From the NCBI RefSeq assembly GCF_014648915.1, contig NZ_BMSA01000012.1, positions 124,001 through 188,000 on the forward strand: a stretch of DNA of 64,000 nucleotides. The letters run 5' to 3'. Made by a program: the position numbers and the translations under genes. Under the pieces are notes generated by a model. That model did no database searches. It saw only the letters and a program-made list of their open reading frames with translations, and was not told where the DNA came from. Source of the DNA: Streptomyces phaeofaciens (lineage in GTDB: Bacteria; Actinomycetota; Actinomycetes; Streptomycetales; Streptomycetaceae). This document shows, in pieces, positions 7,939 to 18,620 of the stretch; position 1 is the first letter of the stretch; every line of letters starts with the position of its first letter.

Positions 7939-8371
7939 ACGCGGTCCACCGGCCGGCGGTCCTCCGGTCGCCTTTCCAGACCCTTCACGGGCCGTCCCCC
8001 GACCCGGCCCAGGATCGCCCCACACCCGCCCCGCACCCGCCGAGGGCCGGTCGCACGCCGGTCCCCGGCCCCGCCCGGCCGGGCCCGGGACCGTCTCGTC
8101 CGGCCCGAGGGCGGTCGACCGGATTCCGTTCCCCGGGCGGGGCGCCGGGGCGCACAGGTACCGCACGGCGGAAACATCAGCCGCGTAAATGTCCCGCGAA
8201 GGTCATGCGTGCGGTCACACGTTCTGTGTCACTTCGTTGTGCGAGGTGCCTCTCATCCGGCGCCTGCGACCGGAACCGAGCCCTTAGACTCCCTCGCGTG
8301 ACACGCTGCGGACCGGTTGGCAATATGGCCCGAGCGGTCGGCACGTTGCGGTAACAGGGAGGAAGCGACTC
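7939..8371. other. Intergenic region after SSI gene and upstream of PAS protein
   Basis: No convincing gene in 433 bp. The first half is very G+C rich with short overlapping palindromes (for example CCCGGCCGGG near 8078) that may act as a terminator. TAGACT near 8284 is a possible -10 hexamer for the next gene. Confidence 0.4.
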
Positions 8372-11300
8372 GTGAGCAGCAGGCCATCCCGAGGCGCTGC
8401 TCGCCTCGCAGCCATACTCGACGCGCTTCCCGACGCGTTGCTCCTGGTCAACGCGAACGGGACCGTCGTCAACGCGAACACCATCGCGCTCGAGGCCTTC
8501 GAGACGCCGGGTACGGCTCTGGTGGGGCGGGGACTGCTCGATCTGCTGCCGCAGTTCGACTCCAAGCTGATCCCGGGATCCATGCGGCGCCCGGATCACA
8601 TCGATCCGCGGGCCCGGACCAAGCCGACGCGGATGATCGCGCGGCGCACGGACGGGTCCGAGTTCCCGGTCGAGGTCACCAGCGCGAACCTGGAGAACGG
8701 GCAGCAGGCCTACGACGGCTACGGCTACGCCGCCGACGAGCTGCTGATGCTCGTCGTGCGCGATCTGTCGGGCACCGTCGACACCGAGGCCGAGCTGGCG
8801 CGTTCGCAGCGGCAGACCGAGATGATCCTGCGGGCCGCGTCCGAGGGCGTGGTCGGGACCGACACCGACGGCCGGATCGTGCTCGTCAACCCGGCCGCCG
8901 CCCAGATCCTGGGGTACCGGGCGAGTGATCTCGGCGCCAAGGAGCTGCACACCCTCGTGCTGCACTCGCGCGCGGACGGCTCGCCGTTCCCGTACGACGA
9001 GTCGCCGCTCGCCGACACGCTGCGTTCCGGGCGCAAGCACCGGGTGCGCGGGCAGGTGCTGTGGTCCAAGGGCGGGGACAAGGTCTCGGTCGATCTGACG
9101 ACCGCTCCCGTGCGCGACGGCGACCAGCTCGTCGGCGCCGTCATGACCTTCACCGACCGGCGGCCCTACGACTCCCTCGCCGAGGAGAAGGACTCCGTCG
9201 AGCAGCGGCACGCCGAGGAGCTGGACCAGCTCTCCGAGGAGCACGCCTCCGACCTCACGGCGCTGCGCCAGAAGCACGTCACCGAGCTGGAGGAGCTGCG
9301 CGAGCAGCAGGAGGAGGAGGTCGCGGCCGCGGAGGAGCGCTACGCGGCGCTCGGTGAGCGGGAGAAGGACCGTTACGACGCGCTCGCCGGGCGGTACGAC
9401 CAGCTCCTCACCCTCCTCGCCACCTCCCTGCGCGGACCGCTGGACGAGCTGCGCCGCGAGCTGGCCGCGCTCGCCGCGGACGACGCCGGGCAGCTGTGGC
9501 CCGAGGCCAACCAGGTGCTGCACCACCTGTCGGCGGGGTACTCGCGGATCACCACGCTGATCGACAACGTGCTCGGCTACCAGCGGCTCGACACCGGCGG
9601 TGAGGCGATCTCCCGTACCAAGGTGATGCTCGACGCCGTCGTCGCCGCCGGTGTCGACGGGGCCGTGGAGCTGATCGGGCCGGGCCGGGTGCAGTTCGCC
9701 GTACACGCGCCGCCGATCGAGGCCGAGGTCGACGCACGGCTCCTGGCGACCGCGCTCGCGCATCTCGTCGCGGACGTCGCGGGCGTCGACGCCACCGGCA
9801 ACGCGCCCGTCTCGGCGGGCGGTTACATGGACAACACGGTCGTCGTCGCGGCGGCCCAGCGGGGCGAGGTCGTACGCATCGAGGTGCGGGGGCCCTACGC
9901 CGGCGGCGACCCCGTGCACGAGCCGATCGTGCGCGGGATCGTGCGGGCGCACGGCGGTGTGCTCCAGACGCACGAGGTGCCCGGGATGAGCGGCAGCGCG
10001 TTCGTGCTGGAGGTGCCGCTGGGCGGCGGGGCGGGGGCCGTCGCGGCTCCGGCGCCCGCCGCGCTGCCCGTCCTCGCCGGGGGCACGGCCGACGCGGGGC
10101 ACGGGGAGGCCGCCGTCGAGCAGGGTTCCGGCGCGGGGCGCCGACGGGCGCGCCGCTCCTCCGTGGACGCCTTCCTGGACGGCGAGGTCCCCGGCACGGC
10201 CGAGGGCGGTGACGGAGAGGGTGCCGTTCCCACCGGACGGCGCCGCAGGCGTGGCATGGCCGCCGAGGAGACCCCGGCCGAGCTGCCGGAGGGTGTCGTC
10301 GAGGACGGCGCGTCCGGTGGCACCGGGCGCCGGCGCGGACGTCCCGCCGAGGGCGCGGACGCCGATCCGGGCGCCGGCGCGGACTCCGGTGCGGAGGTCG
10401 CCGAAGGCGTCTCCGAGGGTGCCGTCATGACGGCCGCCGAGCATGCGGCGGGCACCGCCGCCTCGGGTACGGGGCTCGGTGGCACCGTTCCGCCGCAGGG
10501 CGTGCCCGCGCCGGGCGCCGGCCGGCGCGCCCGGCGCCCGGCCGACGAACCCCAGCCCCAGCAACACGCGTTGCCGCCCGCTCTGCCCGCTCTCGCGAGC
10601 GCGCCCGCCGACACCGGCCAGGCGCCCGATCAAGCCGTCCAGGCCGACGAGGGGCAGCCGACGGGGCGTCGGCGCCGTGCGCTGGCCGCCGCGTCGGAGC
10701 GCGCCGCCGCGCAGGAGGCGGGACCGCGCGCGGTCTTCGCCCTGCCGCCGGCCGAGGCGGACCGGTCGTCGACGGAGAGCTCCGCCGCGACCGCCGACCC
10801 CGTCCCGGCACAGCCGCAGCCCCAGCCCGCGCTGCAGATTCCCGCGCAGGCCCAGGCACCGGTGTCGCCGCAGGCCGCCGCCGGGGCACTGCCCGTACCT
10901 GCCCAGATGGCTGTGGCGGGCCCGTCCGACGACGCCCTGATCGACCACGGCCGGCACGACGCCGCCGCGCCGGGCCAGTCCGACGACCACACCCCGCCGC
11001 AGCCGCACCCCACCACCGCGCCGACCGGCCGCCGCCGCCGGGCCGTCGCCGCGCCGCAGGAGGCGGCGGGTGCCGCGGGCGTTCCGGTGACCGTTCCGGC
11101 CCAGGCCCAGGCGCCCGCCCCGGCTCCGGCGCCGGACGCCGTCGGACAGCCCCTGGCCCTTCCGGCCGGCGCGACCCCGGCGGGCCAGCCCCTGCCCGGC
11201 CAGCCCCTGCCCGCGCTGCCCGCCCTCGCGCAGGCGGTCCCCGCCCCGGTCCCCGGCACCCCCCTGCCCCAGGGCCAGGGCCAGCCCCTGCCCGCCGAGG

Positions 11301-12679
11301 CGGCACCGGCCGCACCCGCGGCCCCCACCGTCTCCGCCCAGGGCACCCCCGTACCGCCGAACGCCCTCCCGGCCGCGGCGGCCCCGGCCCCCGTGTCCCC
11401 CACCTCCACGCCCAGCACCGGCACCCCCCTCCCCCCGGAGGCGGCCGTCGCCGTACCGCGGGTGGCTCAGCCGCTGCCCGCCGAGGCGGCCGCCGCCGCG
11501 CCGATGGACCCCCACTCCACCCAGGGCCGTGCCATAAGCGTGCGCACCCTGGGGCAAGGTGTCCCGTTCACCCGGCAGGCGGCGCAGGTCCAGCAGGCGC
11601 AGTCGCAGGCCCAGGCCACCGCCACGCCGGCCCCGCACGCCCCCGGTGGTTCCGGGCGGCGCCGCAAGCTCGGGACACCGCCGGACCCGGCCGCGCGCCC
11701 GCATCCGTCGGCCGAGCAGCCGGCCGTGGCACCGCAGACGCCCGGCGCGGCCCCGCAGGCCCCGCTGCCTGCGCAGCCGTCCCTCGCGGGTCAGGCGCGG
11801 CTGGTGCCGGGCGGGTCCAACACCGAGGGAGCCGGGCGGTCGTACGCCATAGGAGCCCCGGACGAGAACGCGGCCGAGGGCCCGGAGCCGCTGGACGGTC
11901 CCGGTGGGGCCGTCGAGGTGGCGGATCCGCCGCGCCCGGTGCCGATGGACGACGAGCTGCCGCCGGAGCCGCTGGACAACCCGCGCCGACTGCTGGTCTG
12001 GCCGGCGCCGGACGTCTCCACCCAACAGGCGCTCAGCGACCGCGGCTACCGGCCGGTGATCGTGCACTCGCGCGAGGAGGTGGACGCGCAGATCGCCGCG
12101 TTCCCCGCCGCGCTGTTCGTGGACCCGCTGACCGGGCCGATCACCCGGACCGCGCTCGAGTCGCTGCGCCAGGCGGCGGTGGCCGCCGAGGTGCCGGTGA
12201 TGGTGACGGCCGGGCTCGGGCAGGCGACGCGCGAGGCGGCGTACGGCGCCGACCCCGCCGTCCTGCTGAAGGCGCTCGCGCCCCGGGACAGTGAGCAGCA
12301 CCCGCCGCGGGTCCTGCTGATCGAGGAGCACGCGGAGATCGCGCTGGCGCTGACCTCGACGCTGGAGCGGCGCGGGATGCAGGTGGCGCGGGCGGCGAGC
12401 GACGCGGACGCGGTGACGCTCGCCGGGCAGCTGCGGCCGAACCTGGTGGTGATGGACCTGATGCAGGTGCAGCCCCGGCAGGCCGGGATCCTGGACTGGC
12501 TGCGGGCGAACGGCCAGCTCAACCGCACCCCGCTGGTCGTCTACACGGCCGCCGTCGGGCCTGCGGACCTGCCCCGGCTGGCGTCGGGCGAGACGGTCCT
12601 CTTCCTGGCCGAGCGGTCCACCAGCCCTGAGGTGCAGAGCCGGATCGTGGACCTGCTGGCCCGGATCGGCACCAACTAG
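8372..12679 (+). CDS. Giant PAS / degenerate histidine kinase / receiver protein with disordered linker
   Basis: A 1435-residue protein starting at GTG after AGGGAGGAAG. Order: PAS domain (about 12-115), second PAS (about 150-265), charged coiled coil (about 275-335), then a DHp/HATPase-like module (about 338-550). The phospho-acceptor box usually written SHELRTPL reads TSLRGPL (351-357), so the His is missing, and the N-box is also unrecognisable. A Pro/Ala/Gln-rich linker (about 555-1210) is interrupted by seven Arg clusters (GRRRAR, GRRRRR, GRRRGR, GRRARR, GRRRRA twice, GRRRKL). Two receiver-like domains end the protein; the last (about 1313-1435) keeps RVLLIEEH and D1362 in VVMDLM but lacks the usual KP Lys. 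It is probably a non-kinase scaffold or sensor. Confidence 0.85.
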   Translation: MSSRPSRGAARLAAILDALPDALLLVNANGTVVNANTIALEAFETPGTALVGRGLLDLLPQFDSKLIPGSMRRPDHIDPRARTKPTRMIARRTDGSEFPVEVTSANLENGQQAYDGYGYAADELLMLVVRDLSGTVDTEAELARSQRQTEMILRAASEGVVGTDTDGRIVLVNPAAAQILGYRASDLGAKELHTLVLHSRADGSPFPYDESPLADTLRSGRKHRVRGQVLWSKGGDKVSVDLTTAPVRDGDQLVGAVMTFTDRRPYDSLAEEKDSVEQRHAEELDQLSEEHASDLTALRQKHVTELEELREQQEEEVAAAEERYAALGEREKDRYDALAGRYDQLLTLLATSLRGPLDELRRELAALAADDAGQLWPEANQVLHHLSAGYSRITTLIDNVLGYQRLDTGGEAISRTKVMLDAVVAAGVDGAVELIGPGRVQFAVHAPPIEAEVDARLLATALAHLVADVAGVDATGNAPVSAGGYMDNTVVVAAAQRGEVVRIEVRGPYAGGDPVHEPIVRGIVRAHGGVLQTHEVPGMSGSAFVLEVPLGGGAGAVAAPAPAALPVLAGGTADAGHGEAAVEQGSGAGRRRARRSSVDAFLDGEVPGTAEGGDGEGAVPTGRRRRRGMAAEETPAELPEGVVEDGASGGTGRRRGRPAEGADADPGAGADSGAEVAEGVSEGAVMTAAEHAAGTAASGTGLGGTVPPQGVPAPGAGRRARRPADEPQPQQHALPPALPALASAPADTGQAPDQAVQADEGQPTGRRRRALAAASERAAAQEAGPRAVFALPPAEADRSSTESSAATADPVPAQPQPQPALQIPAQAQAPVSPQAAAGALPVPAQMAVAGPSDDALIDHGRHDAAAPGQSDDHTPPQPHPTTAPTGRRRRAVAAPQEAAGAAGVPVTVPAQAQAPAPAPAPDAVGQPLALPAGATPAGQPLPGQPLPALPALAQAVPAPVPGTPLPQGQGQPLPAEAAPAAPAAPTVSAQGTPVPPNALPAAAAPAPVSPTSTPSTGTPLPPEAAVAVPRVAQPLPAEAAAAAPMDPHSTQGRAISVRTLGQGVPFTRQAAQVQQAQSQAQATATPAPHAPGGSGRRRKLGTPPDPAARPHPSAEQPAVAPQTPGAAPQAPLPAQPSLAGQARLVPGGSNTEGAGRSYAIGAPDENAAEGPEPLDGPGGAVEVADPPRPVPMDDELPPEPLDNPRRLLVWPAPDVSTQQALSDRGYRPVIVHSREEVDAQIAAFPAALFVDPLTGPITRTALESLRQAAVAAEVPVMVTAGLGQATREAAYGADPAVLLKALAPRDSEQHPPRVLLIEEHAEIALALTSTLERRGMQVARAASDADAVTLAGQLRPNLVVMDLMQVQPRQAGILDWLRANGQLNRTPLVVYTAAVGPADLPRLASGETVLFLAERSTSPEVQSRIVDLLARIGTN

Positions 12680-12752
12680 GCCCGCCCGCCCCTACGGGCC
12701 TGTCCCTACGGGTTCCGTAAGGCCTACGGGATCCGGCCCCCCGGACCCGTTC

Positions 12753-13334
12753 CTACCGTGCGACCAGCCGCCGCGCCGCCTCCTTCACGGAGGCGCGCAG
12801 GCGGTCGCGGTCGTCGTCCGTGCCGCCGGCCAGGAAGCGGTTCAGCTGGGGTACGACGGTCACCCAGTTGGCGAGCGCGAGCAGCAGGAAGAACAGGTCG
12901 CCCGCCGGAATCGCGTCGGAGATCACGCCCCGCTCCTGCGCGTCCCGCACGGTGGCCACCTTGAGGGCGTAGTGCTCCTGGCGTTGCGCCTCGTCGGGGA
13001 GTTCGGCGGTGCCGTACTCGATGCCCTCCCAGTAGAGCAGGCGCAGCAGTTCGGGGTGGGCGGCGTGGTAGTCCATGAGCCGGTCGAGCCAGCCCTCGAC
13101 GTCGTCCGGGTCGACGGGGACGGCCGCGGCGAGGTCGACCATGCGGCGGCCGAGGACCTGGGAGAACAGCTGCGCCTTGTTGCCGTAATAGGCGTAGATG
13201 AGCTGTTTGTTCGCCTTGGCGGCGGCCGCGATGCGGTCGATGCGGGCGCCCGCGATGCCGTGCCGGGCGAACTCGGCGACCGCGGCGTCGAAGATCCGCG
13301 CCCGGGTGGCCTCGGGGTCCCTGGTGGCTGCCAT
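12753..13334 (-). CDS. TetR-family transcriptional regulator
   Basis: A 193-residue repressor. The N-terminal helix-turn-helix spans about 8-55 (RARIFDAAVAEFARHGIAGA, then ANKQLIYAYYGNKAQLFSQV), and the C-terminal helical domain should bind a small ligand. A -10-like TACGAT lies 6 nt before the ATG, suggesting a leaderless transcript. It is divergent from the MFS transporter with a 188-bp gap holding a 12-bp palindrome and degenerate copies, the classic arrangement for a TetR repressor controlling an efflux pump and itself. Confidence 0.92.
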   Translation of the reverse strand: MAATRDPEATRARIFDAAVAEFARHGIAGARIDRIAAAAKANKQLIYAYYGNKAQLFSQVLGRRMVDLAAAVPVDPDDVEGWLDRLMDYHAAHPELLRLLYWEGIEYGTAELPDEAQRQEHYALKVATVRDAQERGVISDAIPAGDLFFLLLALANWVTVVPQLNRFLAGGTDDDRDRLRASVKEAARRLVAR

Positions 13335-13359
13335 GGGGCCATCGTAGCCAGGTTTGCAA

Positions 13360-13371
13360 CCAACCGGTTGG
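13360..13371. promoter_or_regulatory. Probable TetR operator, palindrome CCAACCGGTTGG
   Basis: A perfect 12-bp palindrome 26 bp upstream of the tetR start. Related, imperfect motifs follow: CAACCAGCCGGTCGG (about 13387), GGCAACCGGG (about 13432) and CCAACTGTTTGG (about 13478), so the intergenic region may hold several sites serving both divergent promoters. Confidence 0.6.
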
Positions 13372-13522
13372 GCCGCCTGGGGTGGGCAACCAGCCGGTCG
13401 GCAGCGGTCGGCAGCGGTGACCGATGCGTTGGCAACCGGGAATGCCCGCCCCCCGCCGACTGTTGCACCGCTCGTTCCAACTGTTTGGTTACTTGTTAGA
13501 GCCGGCTCCGAGGAGCGCCTCC

Positions 13523-14749
13523 ATGTCGTCCCCGCCCCCGTCCGCAGTCACCGCCCCGCACACCGCCCCGCACACCGCCGCCGGGCCAGGCCCGGCCACG
13601 GGCCGGCGCACGGACCTCCTGCTCGTCCTCATCGCCCTGTGCACCGCGGTCACGGCCGCCAACATCTACGTCGCCGCCCCGCTGCTCCCCCTCATCGCCC
13701 ACGACTTCGGCTCCGCGCCCTCGTCCGTGGCCTGGATCGCCTCGGTCGCCCAGTTCGGCTACGCGGCCGGTCTGCTCTTCTTCGCCCCGCTCGGCGACCG
13801 CGTCAACCGGCGCCGCCTGGTCGCCGCCCTCTCCCTGGTCACCACGGCCGCGCTGGTCGCCGGTGCGGCGGCCGCCGGGACCGCCGCGCTCGCGGCCGCC
13901 GTGCTGGTCGCCTCCGCCGCGACCGTCGTCCCGCAGCTGCTGGTCCCGCTGGTCGCCGAACGCGCCCCGGCCCACCGCCGCGCGAGCCATGTCGCCGCCG
14001 TCATCGCCGGACTGTTCACCGGAATCGTCGCCGCCCGGGTCCTCGGCGGCCTGGCCGGCCAGGCCTTCGGCTGGCGGGCGGTGTTCGTGGGCGCGGCCGT
14101 GCTCACGGCCGTCCTCGGCCTGCTGACCGCGGCCGCGCTCCCCGCCGAGCGCCCGCGCGTCCACGAAGGCGGGCTCTTCCACGGTCTGCGGACCATGCCC
14201 GGCCTGGTGCGCCGCTCACCCGACCTGTGGCGGGCCTGCGTACGGCAGGCGGGGATGTACGGCGCGTGGAGCGCGCTGTGGACCTCGCTGGCCCTGCTGC
14301 TGACGGGCGGGGCGTACGGCCTGTCCACCGCGACCGCCGGACTGTTCGGCCTGTTCGGGCTGGCGGCGAGCGTGGTGGCCCCGCTGGCGGGCGGACTGGT
14401 CGACCGCTTCGGCGCCGCCAAGGTCGTCCGCGGCGCGTACGCGCTGGCCGCCGTCTCGGTCCCGCTGTTCTGGCTGGGCGGGCAGGTGATCGTGGCGCTC
14501 TTCGTGGCCGCGATCGCGATCCACGCGGCGCTCGTGGCCTCCCACGTGGCCAACCAGACCCTGGCCCTGACCACCACCTCCGCCCCGGCCACCGCCAACA
14601 GCGCCTATGTCGTGGCGGGCTTCGCGGGCGGTGCCACCGCGTCGGCCCTGGCGGGCCTCGCCTACACCCACGTCGGCTGGGGCGGGGTCGTGGCGGTGGC
14701 CGGCGTCTGGCTCCTGCTGGGGTGGACGACGACCGCCGTACGCCGGTGA
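13523..14749 (+). CDS. MFS transporter (drug-efflux type)
   Basis: A 408-residue membrane protein. The start at ATG 13523 follows GAGGAG; longer in-frame starts would add sequence over the operator region. It has twelve predicted hydrophobic helices. The loop 2-3 motif is represented by GDRVNRRRLVAALS (about 90-105), and the second half has its counterpart DRFGAAKVVRGAYAL. These features fit the DHA-type MFS proton-coupled efflux family. Expression is likely controlled by the divergent TetR gene; the substrate is unknown. Confidence 0.9.
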   Translation: MSSPPPSAVTAPHTAPHTAAGPGPATGRRTDLLLVLIALCTAVTAANIYVAAPLLPLIAHDFGSAPSSVAWIASVAQFGYAAGLLFFAPLGDRVNRRRLVAALSLVTTAALVAGAAAAGTAALAAAVLVASAATVVPQLLVPLVAERAPAHRRASHVAAVIAGLFTGIVAARVLGGLAGQAFGWRAVFVGAAVLTAVLGLLTAAALPAERPRVHEGGLFHGLRTMPGLVRRSPDLWRACVRQAGMYGAWSALWTSLALLLTGGAYGLSTATAGLFGLFGLAASVVAPLAGGLVDRFGAAKVVRGAYALAAVSVPLFWLGGQVIVALFVAAIAIHAALVASHVANQTLALTTTSAPATANSAYVVAGFAGGATASALAGLAYTHVGWGGVVAVAGVWLLLGWTTTAVRR

Positions 14750-14887
14750 GGCCCCACGGAGGTGAGGCCGTACGGAGGTGAGGCCGTACGGAGGTGAGGC
14801 CGTACGGAGGTGAGGCCGTACGGAGGTGAGGCCGTACGGAGGTGAGGCCGTACGGAGGTGAGGCCGTACGGAGGTGACGGCCTCACC
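14745..14887. repeat. 16-bp tandem repeat array with terminal hairpin
   Basis: Seven perfect copies of GGAGGTGAGGCCGTAC run from 14758 to 14869, flanked by a degenerate copy on each side. Every junction creates the palindrome CCGTACGG. The final degenerate unit contains the reverse complement, so 14857-14867 pairs with 14877-14887 (11 bp, 9-nt loop). The array lies between the convergent MFS and acyl-CoA ligase genes, beginning just before the MFS stop, and may terminate transcription. The copy number is likely unstable. Confidence 0.9.
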
Positions 14888-14956
14888 CGACAACGCAGGT
14901 GTACGCCGGACAGGTGCCGCGAGGTGACCTGCCCGGCGTACGGACGGGGGCGCCTG

Positions 14957-16612
<1,656 letters not shown>

Positions 16613-16673
16613 GGCGTCCTCCCAGGGCGGCGACATTGCCTACGCGGTGGTAACGGTTGCGCTGATTCTGCGC

Positions 16674-16691
16674 ACATACCGCGCGGTATGT
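16674..16691. promoter_or_regulatory. 18-bp perfect palindrome upstream of acyl-CoA ligase
   Basis: ACATACCGCGCGGTATGT is a perfect palindrome, 62-79 bp upstream of the GTG start. The size and ATACCG...CGGTAT arms are typical of TetR-family operators at acyl-CoA metabolism genes. No TetR gene is adjacent, so the regulator would act in trans. Confidence 0.65.
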
Positions 16692-16754
16692 CACTAGGTA
16701 GCGATGATCGATCGCGTCACGTTAAAGCCCCGGTCAAAACACCATGTCGGCCCA

Positions 16755-17303
16755 CTACCGGACAAGCCCCAGCTCAGAGTCCTCGCGGAGCTTCCCGAGC
16801 GCCCGGGAGACCGCCGATTTCACCGTGCCCACGGAGACCCCGAGCACGGCGGCCGTCTGGGCCTCGCTGAGGTCCTCGTAGTACCGCAGGACGACCATCG
16901 CCCGCTGCCGCGCGGGCAGCTTCATGATCGCCCGCCACATCGCGTCGCGCAGCGCCTGCCGCTCGGCCGGGTCCTCCGCGCCGGACTGCGGCTCCGGCTC
17001 CGGCAGCTCGTCGCAGACGTACTCGTCGACCTTGCGCTTGCGCCACTGCGAGGTGCGCGTGTTCAGCAGGGCCCGGCGGACATAGCCGTCGAGCGCCCGG
17101 TGGTCCTCGATCCGCTCCCACGCGACGTACGTCTTGGTGAGGGCGGTCTGCAGCAGGTCCTCCGCGTCGCTCGGGTTCGCGGTCAGCGACCGTGCGGTAC
17201 GCAGCAGCACCGGCTGACGGGCCCTGACGTACGACGTGAAGGACGGGTACGGGGAGGGCCGCGTCATAGCGTTCGAAGCGCTGGTGCAGACGGGTGTGGT
17301 CAT
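16755..17303 (-). CDS. SigE-family ECF RNA polymerase sigma factor
   Basis: A 182-residue ECF sigma factor. Region 2 is about 28-95 (LLRTARSLTANPSDAEDLLQ, then YVRRALLNTRTSQWRKRK) and region 4 about 118-175 (LPARQRAMVVLRYYEDLSEA, then LGVSVGTVKSAVSRALGKLR). It matches the small SigE-type group common in Streptomyces. TAGCGT 6 nt before ATG suggests a leaderless message. No anti-sigma factor lies beside it, so control may rest on transcription or an unlinked partner. Confidence 0.92.
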   Translation of the reverse strand: MTTPVCTSASNAMTRPSPYPSFTSYVRARQPVLLRTARSLTANPSDAEDLLQTALTKTYVAWERIEDHRALDGYVRRALLNTRTSQWRKRKVDEYVCDELPEPEPQSGAEDPAERQALRDAMWRAIMKLPARQRAMVVLRYYEDLSEAQTAAVLGVSVGTVKSAVSRALGKLREDSELGLVR

Positions 17304-17450
17304 GGCTCCACGCTAGGAGCGGACCCCCGTGCCGCGGATCGGCCGCAGGTGCCGAAGCCGCGTCCGACTCAGGTTGTAGGGGTGGTGCCGGCTCCACCTC
17401 CTGAAGGTGGACGAGGACGTGGCCTCTACTCCGGGTTGACCCCTGGGGGC

Positions 17451-18620
17451 TCATCCCTGCGCGGTCAGCACCAGGCCCGAGGTCGGCACTCCGGTGCCCG
17501 CGGTCACCAGGACCCGCGACGCCCCCGGCACCTGGTTCACGGACGTGCCGCGCAGCTGCCGTACGGCCTCGGCGACACCGTTCATCCCGTGCAGATAGGC
17601 CTCGCCGAGCTGGCCGCCGTGGGTGTTCAGCGGCAGCCGGTCCGCCGCGACGAAACCGGCCGCCTCGCCCGGGGCGCAGAAGCCGAACTCCTCCAGCTGC
17701 ATCAGCACGAACGGCGAGAAGTGGTCGTACAGGATCCCGACCTCGATGTCGGCGGGCGCGAGCCCCGAGGTCCGCCACAGCTGGCGGGCCACCACGCCCA
17801 TCTCCGGCAGTCCGGTCAGGTCGTCGCGGTAGAAGCTGGTCATCTGCTCCTGGGCCCGGCCCGCGCCCTGCGCGGCCGCGGCGATCACCGCCGGTGGGCG
17901 CGGCAGATCGCGGGCCCGCTCGACCGAGGTGACCACCAGCGCCTGCCCGCCGTCCGTCTCCTGGCAGCAGTCCAGCAGTCTGAGCGGCTCCGCGATCCAG
18001 CGGGAGGCCGCGTGGTCGGCGAGGGTGATCGGACGGCCGTGGAAGTACGCCGCCGGGTTCGCCGCCGCGTGCCGCCGAGCCGTCACGGCGACCGGCCCGA
18101 ACGCCTCCTCCGGGGTCAGCCCGTAGGTGTACAGATAGCGCTGCGCCGCCATCGCCACCCAGGAGGCCGGGGTGAGCAGCCCGAACGGCAGGGTCCAGCC
18201 CAGCGCGGCCCCCTCCGCCGAGGGCTCCCGGTGGCGTACACCGGAGCCGAAGCGGCGGCCGGAGCGCTCGTTGAACGCGCGGTAGCAGACGACCACCTCG
18301 GCCACGCCGGTGGCGACCGCGAGCGCCGCCTGCTGCACGGTCGCGCAGGCCGCCCCGCCGCCGTAGTGGACCCGGGAGAAGAAGGACAGCTCGCCCATCC
18401 CGCAGGCCTGCGCGACGGTGATCTCGGGGCTGGTGTCCATCGTGAACGTCACCAGCCCGTCGACGTCGGCCGGGGTGAGCCCGGCGTCGTCGAGCGCCGC
18501 CCGCACCGCCTCGGCCGCCAGCCGCAGCTCGCTGCGCCCCGAGTCCTTGGAGAACTCGGTCGCCCCGATCCCGACGACCGCGGCCCGCCCGCCGAGGGAG
18601 TCCCGCGTCCGCGCGCTCAC
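17451..18620 (-). CDS. Thiolase-like lipid-transfer protein (Ltp2-type steroid side-chain aldolase)
   Basis: A 389-residue SCP2/thiolase-fold protein (VVGIGATEFSKDSG start, GGGAACATVQQAAL, EDFGFC-type region VLMQLEEFGFCAPGEA, NTHGGQLGEAYLHGMNGV). It lies downstream of a MaoC protein and a MaoC-DUF35 fusion in the order chsH2-chsH1-ltp2 seen in the Mycobacterium tuberculosis cholesterol cluster. There Ltp2 with the DUF35 domain of ChsH2 performs retro-aldol cleavage of the hydrated side-chain CoA. GTG overlaps the preceding stop (GTGA). The exact substrate here is inferred. Confidence 0.85.
   Translation of the reverse strand: MSARTRDSLGGRAAVVGIGATEFSKDSGRSELRLAAEAVRAALDDAGLTPADVDGLVTFTMDTSPEITVAQACGMGELSFFSRVHYGGGAACATVQQAALAVATGVAEVVVCYRAFNERSGRRFGSGVRHREPSAEGAALGWTLPFGLLTPASWVAMAAQRYLYTYGLTPEEAFGPVAVTARRHAAANPAAYFHGRPITLADHAASRWIAEPLRLLDCCQETDGGQALVVTSVERARDLPRPPAVIAAAAQGAGRAQEQMTSFYRDDLTGLPEMGVVARQLWRTSGLAPADIEVGILYDHFSPFVLMQLEEFGFCAPGEAAGFVAADRLPLNTHGGQLGEAYLHGMNGVAEAVRQLRGTSVNQVPGASRVLVTAGTGVPTSGLVLTAQG

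Noticed and set aside
8177..12331. A 1384-residue reading frame antisense to the PAS protein
   Set aside because: Low stop frequency on the opposite strand is expected at this G+C content; the translation is Arg/Gly/His low complexity with no domains, while the sense frame has clear PAS and receiver domains.
14745..14887. CRISPR array
   Set aside because: The 16-bp units are directly adjacent with no spacers, so this is a plain tandem repeat. The same holds for the repeats at 42733 and 48192; no CRISPR array was seen in the window.
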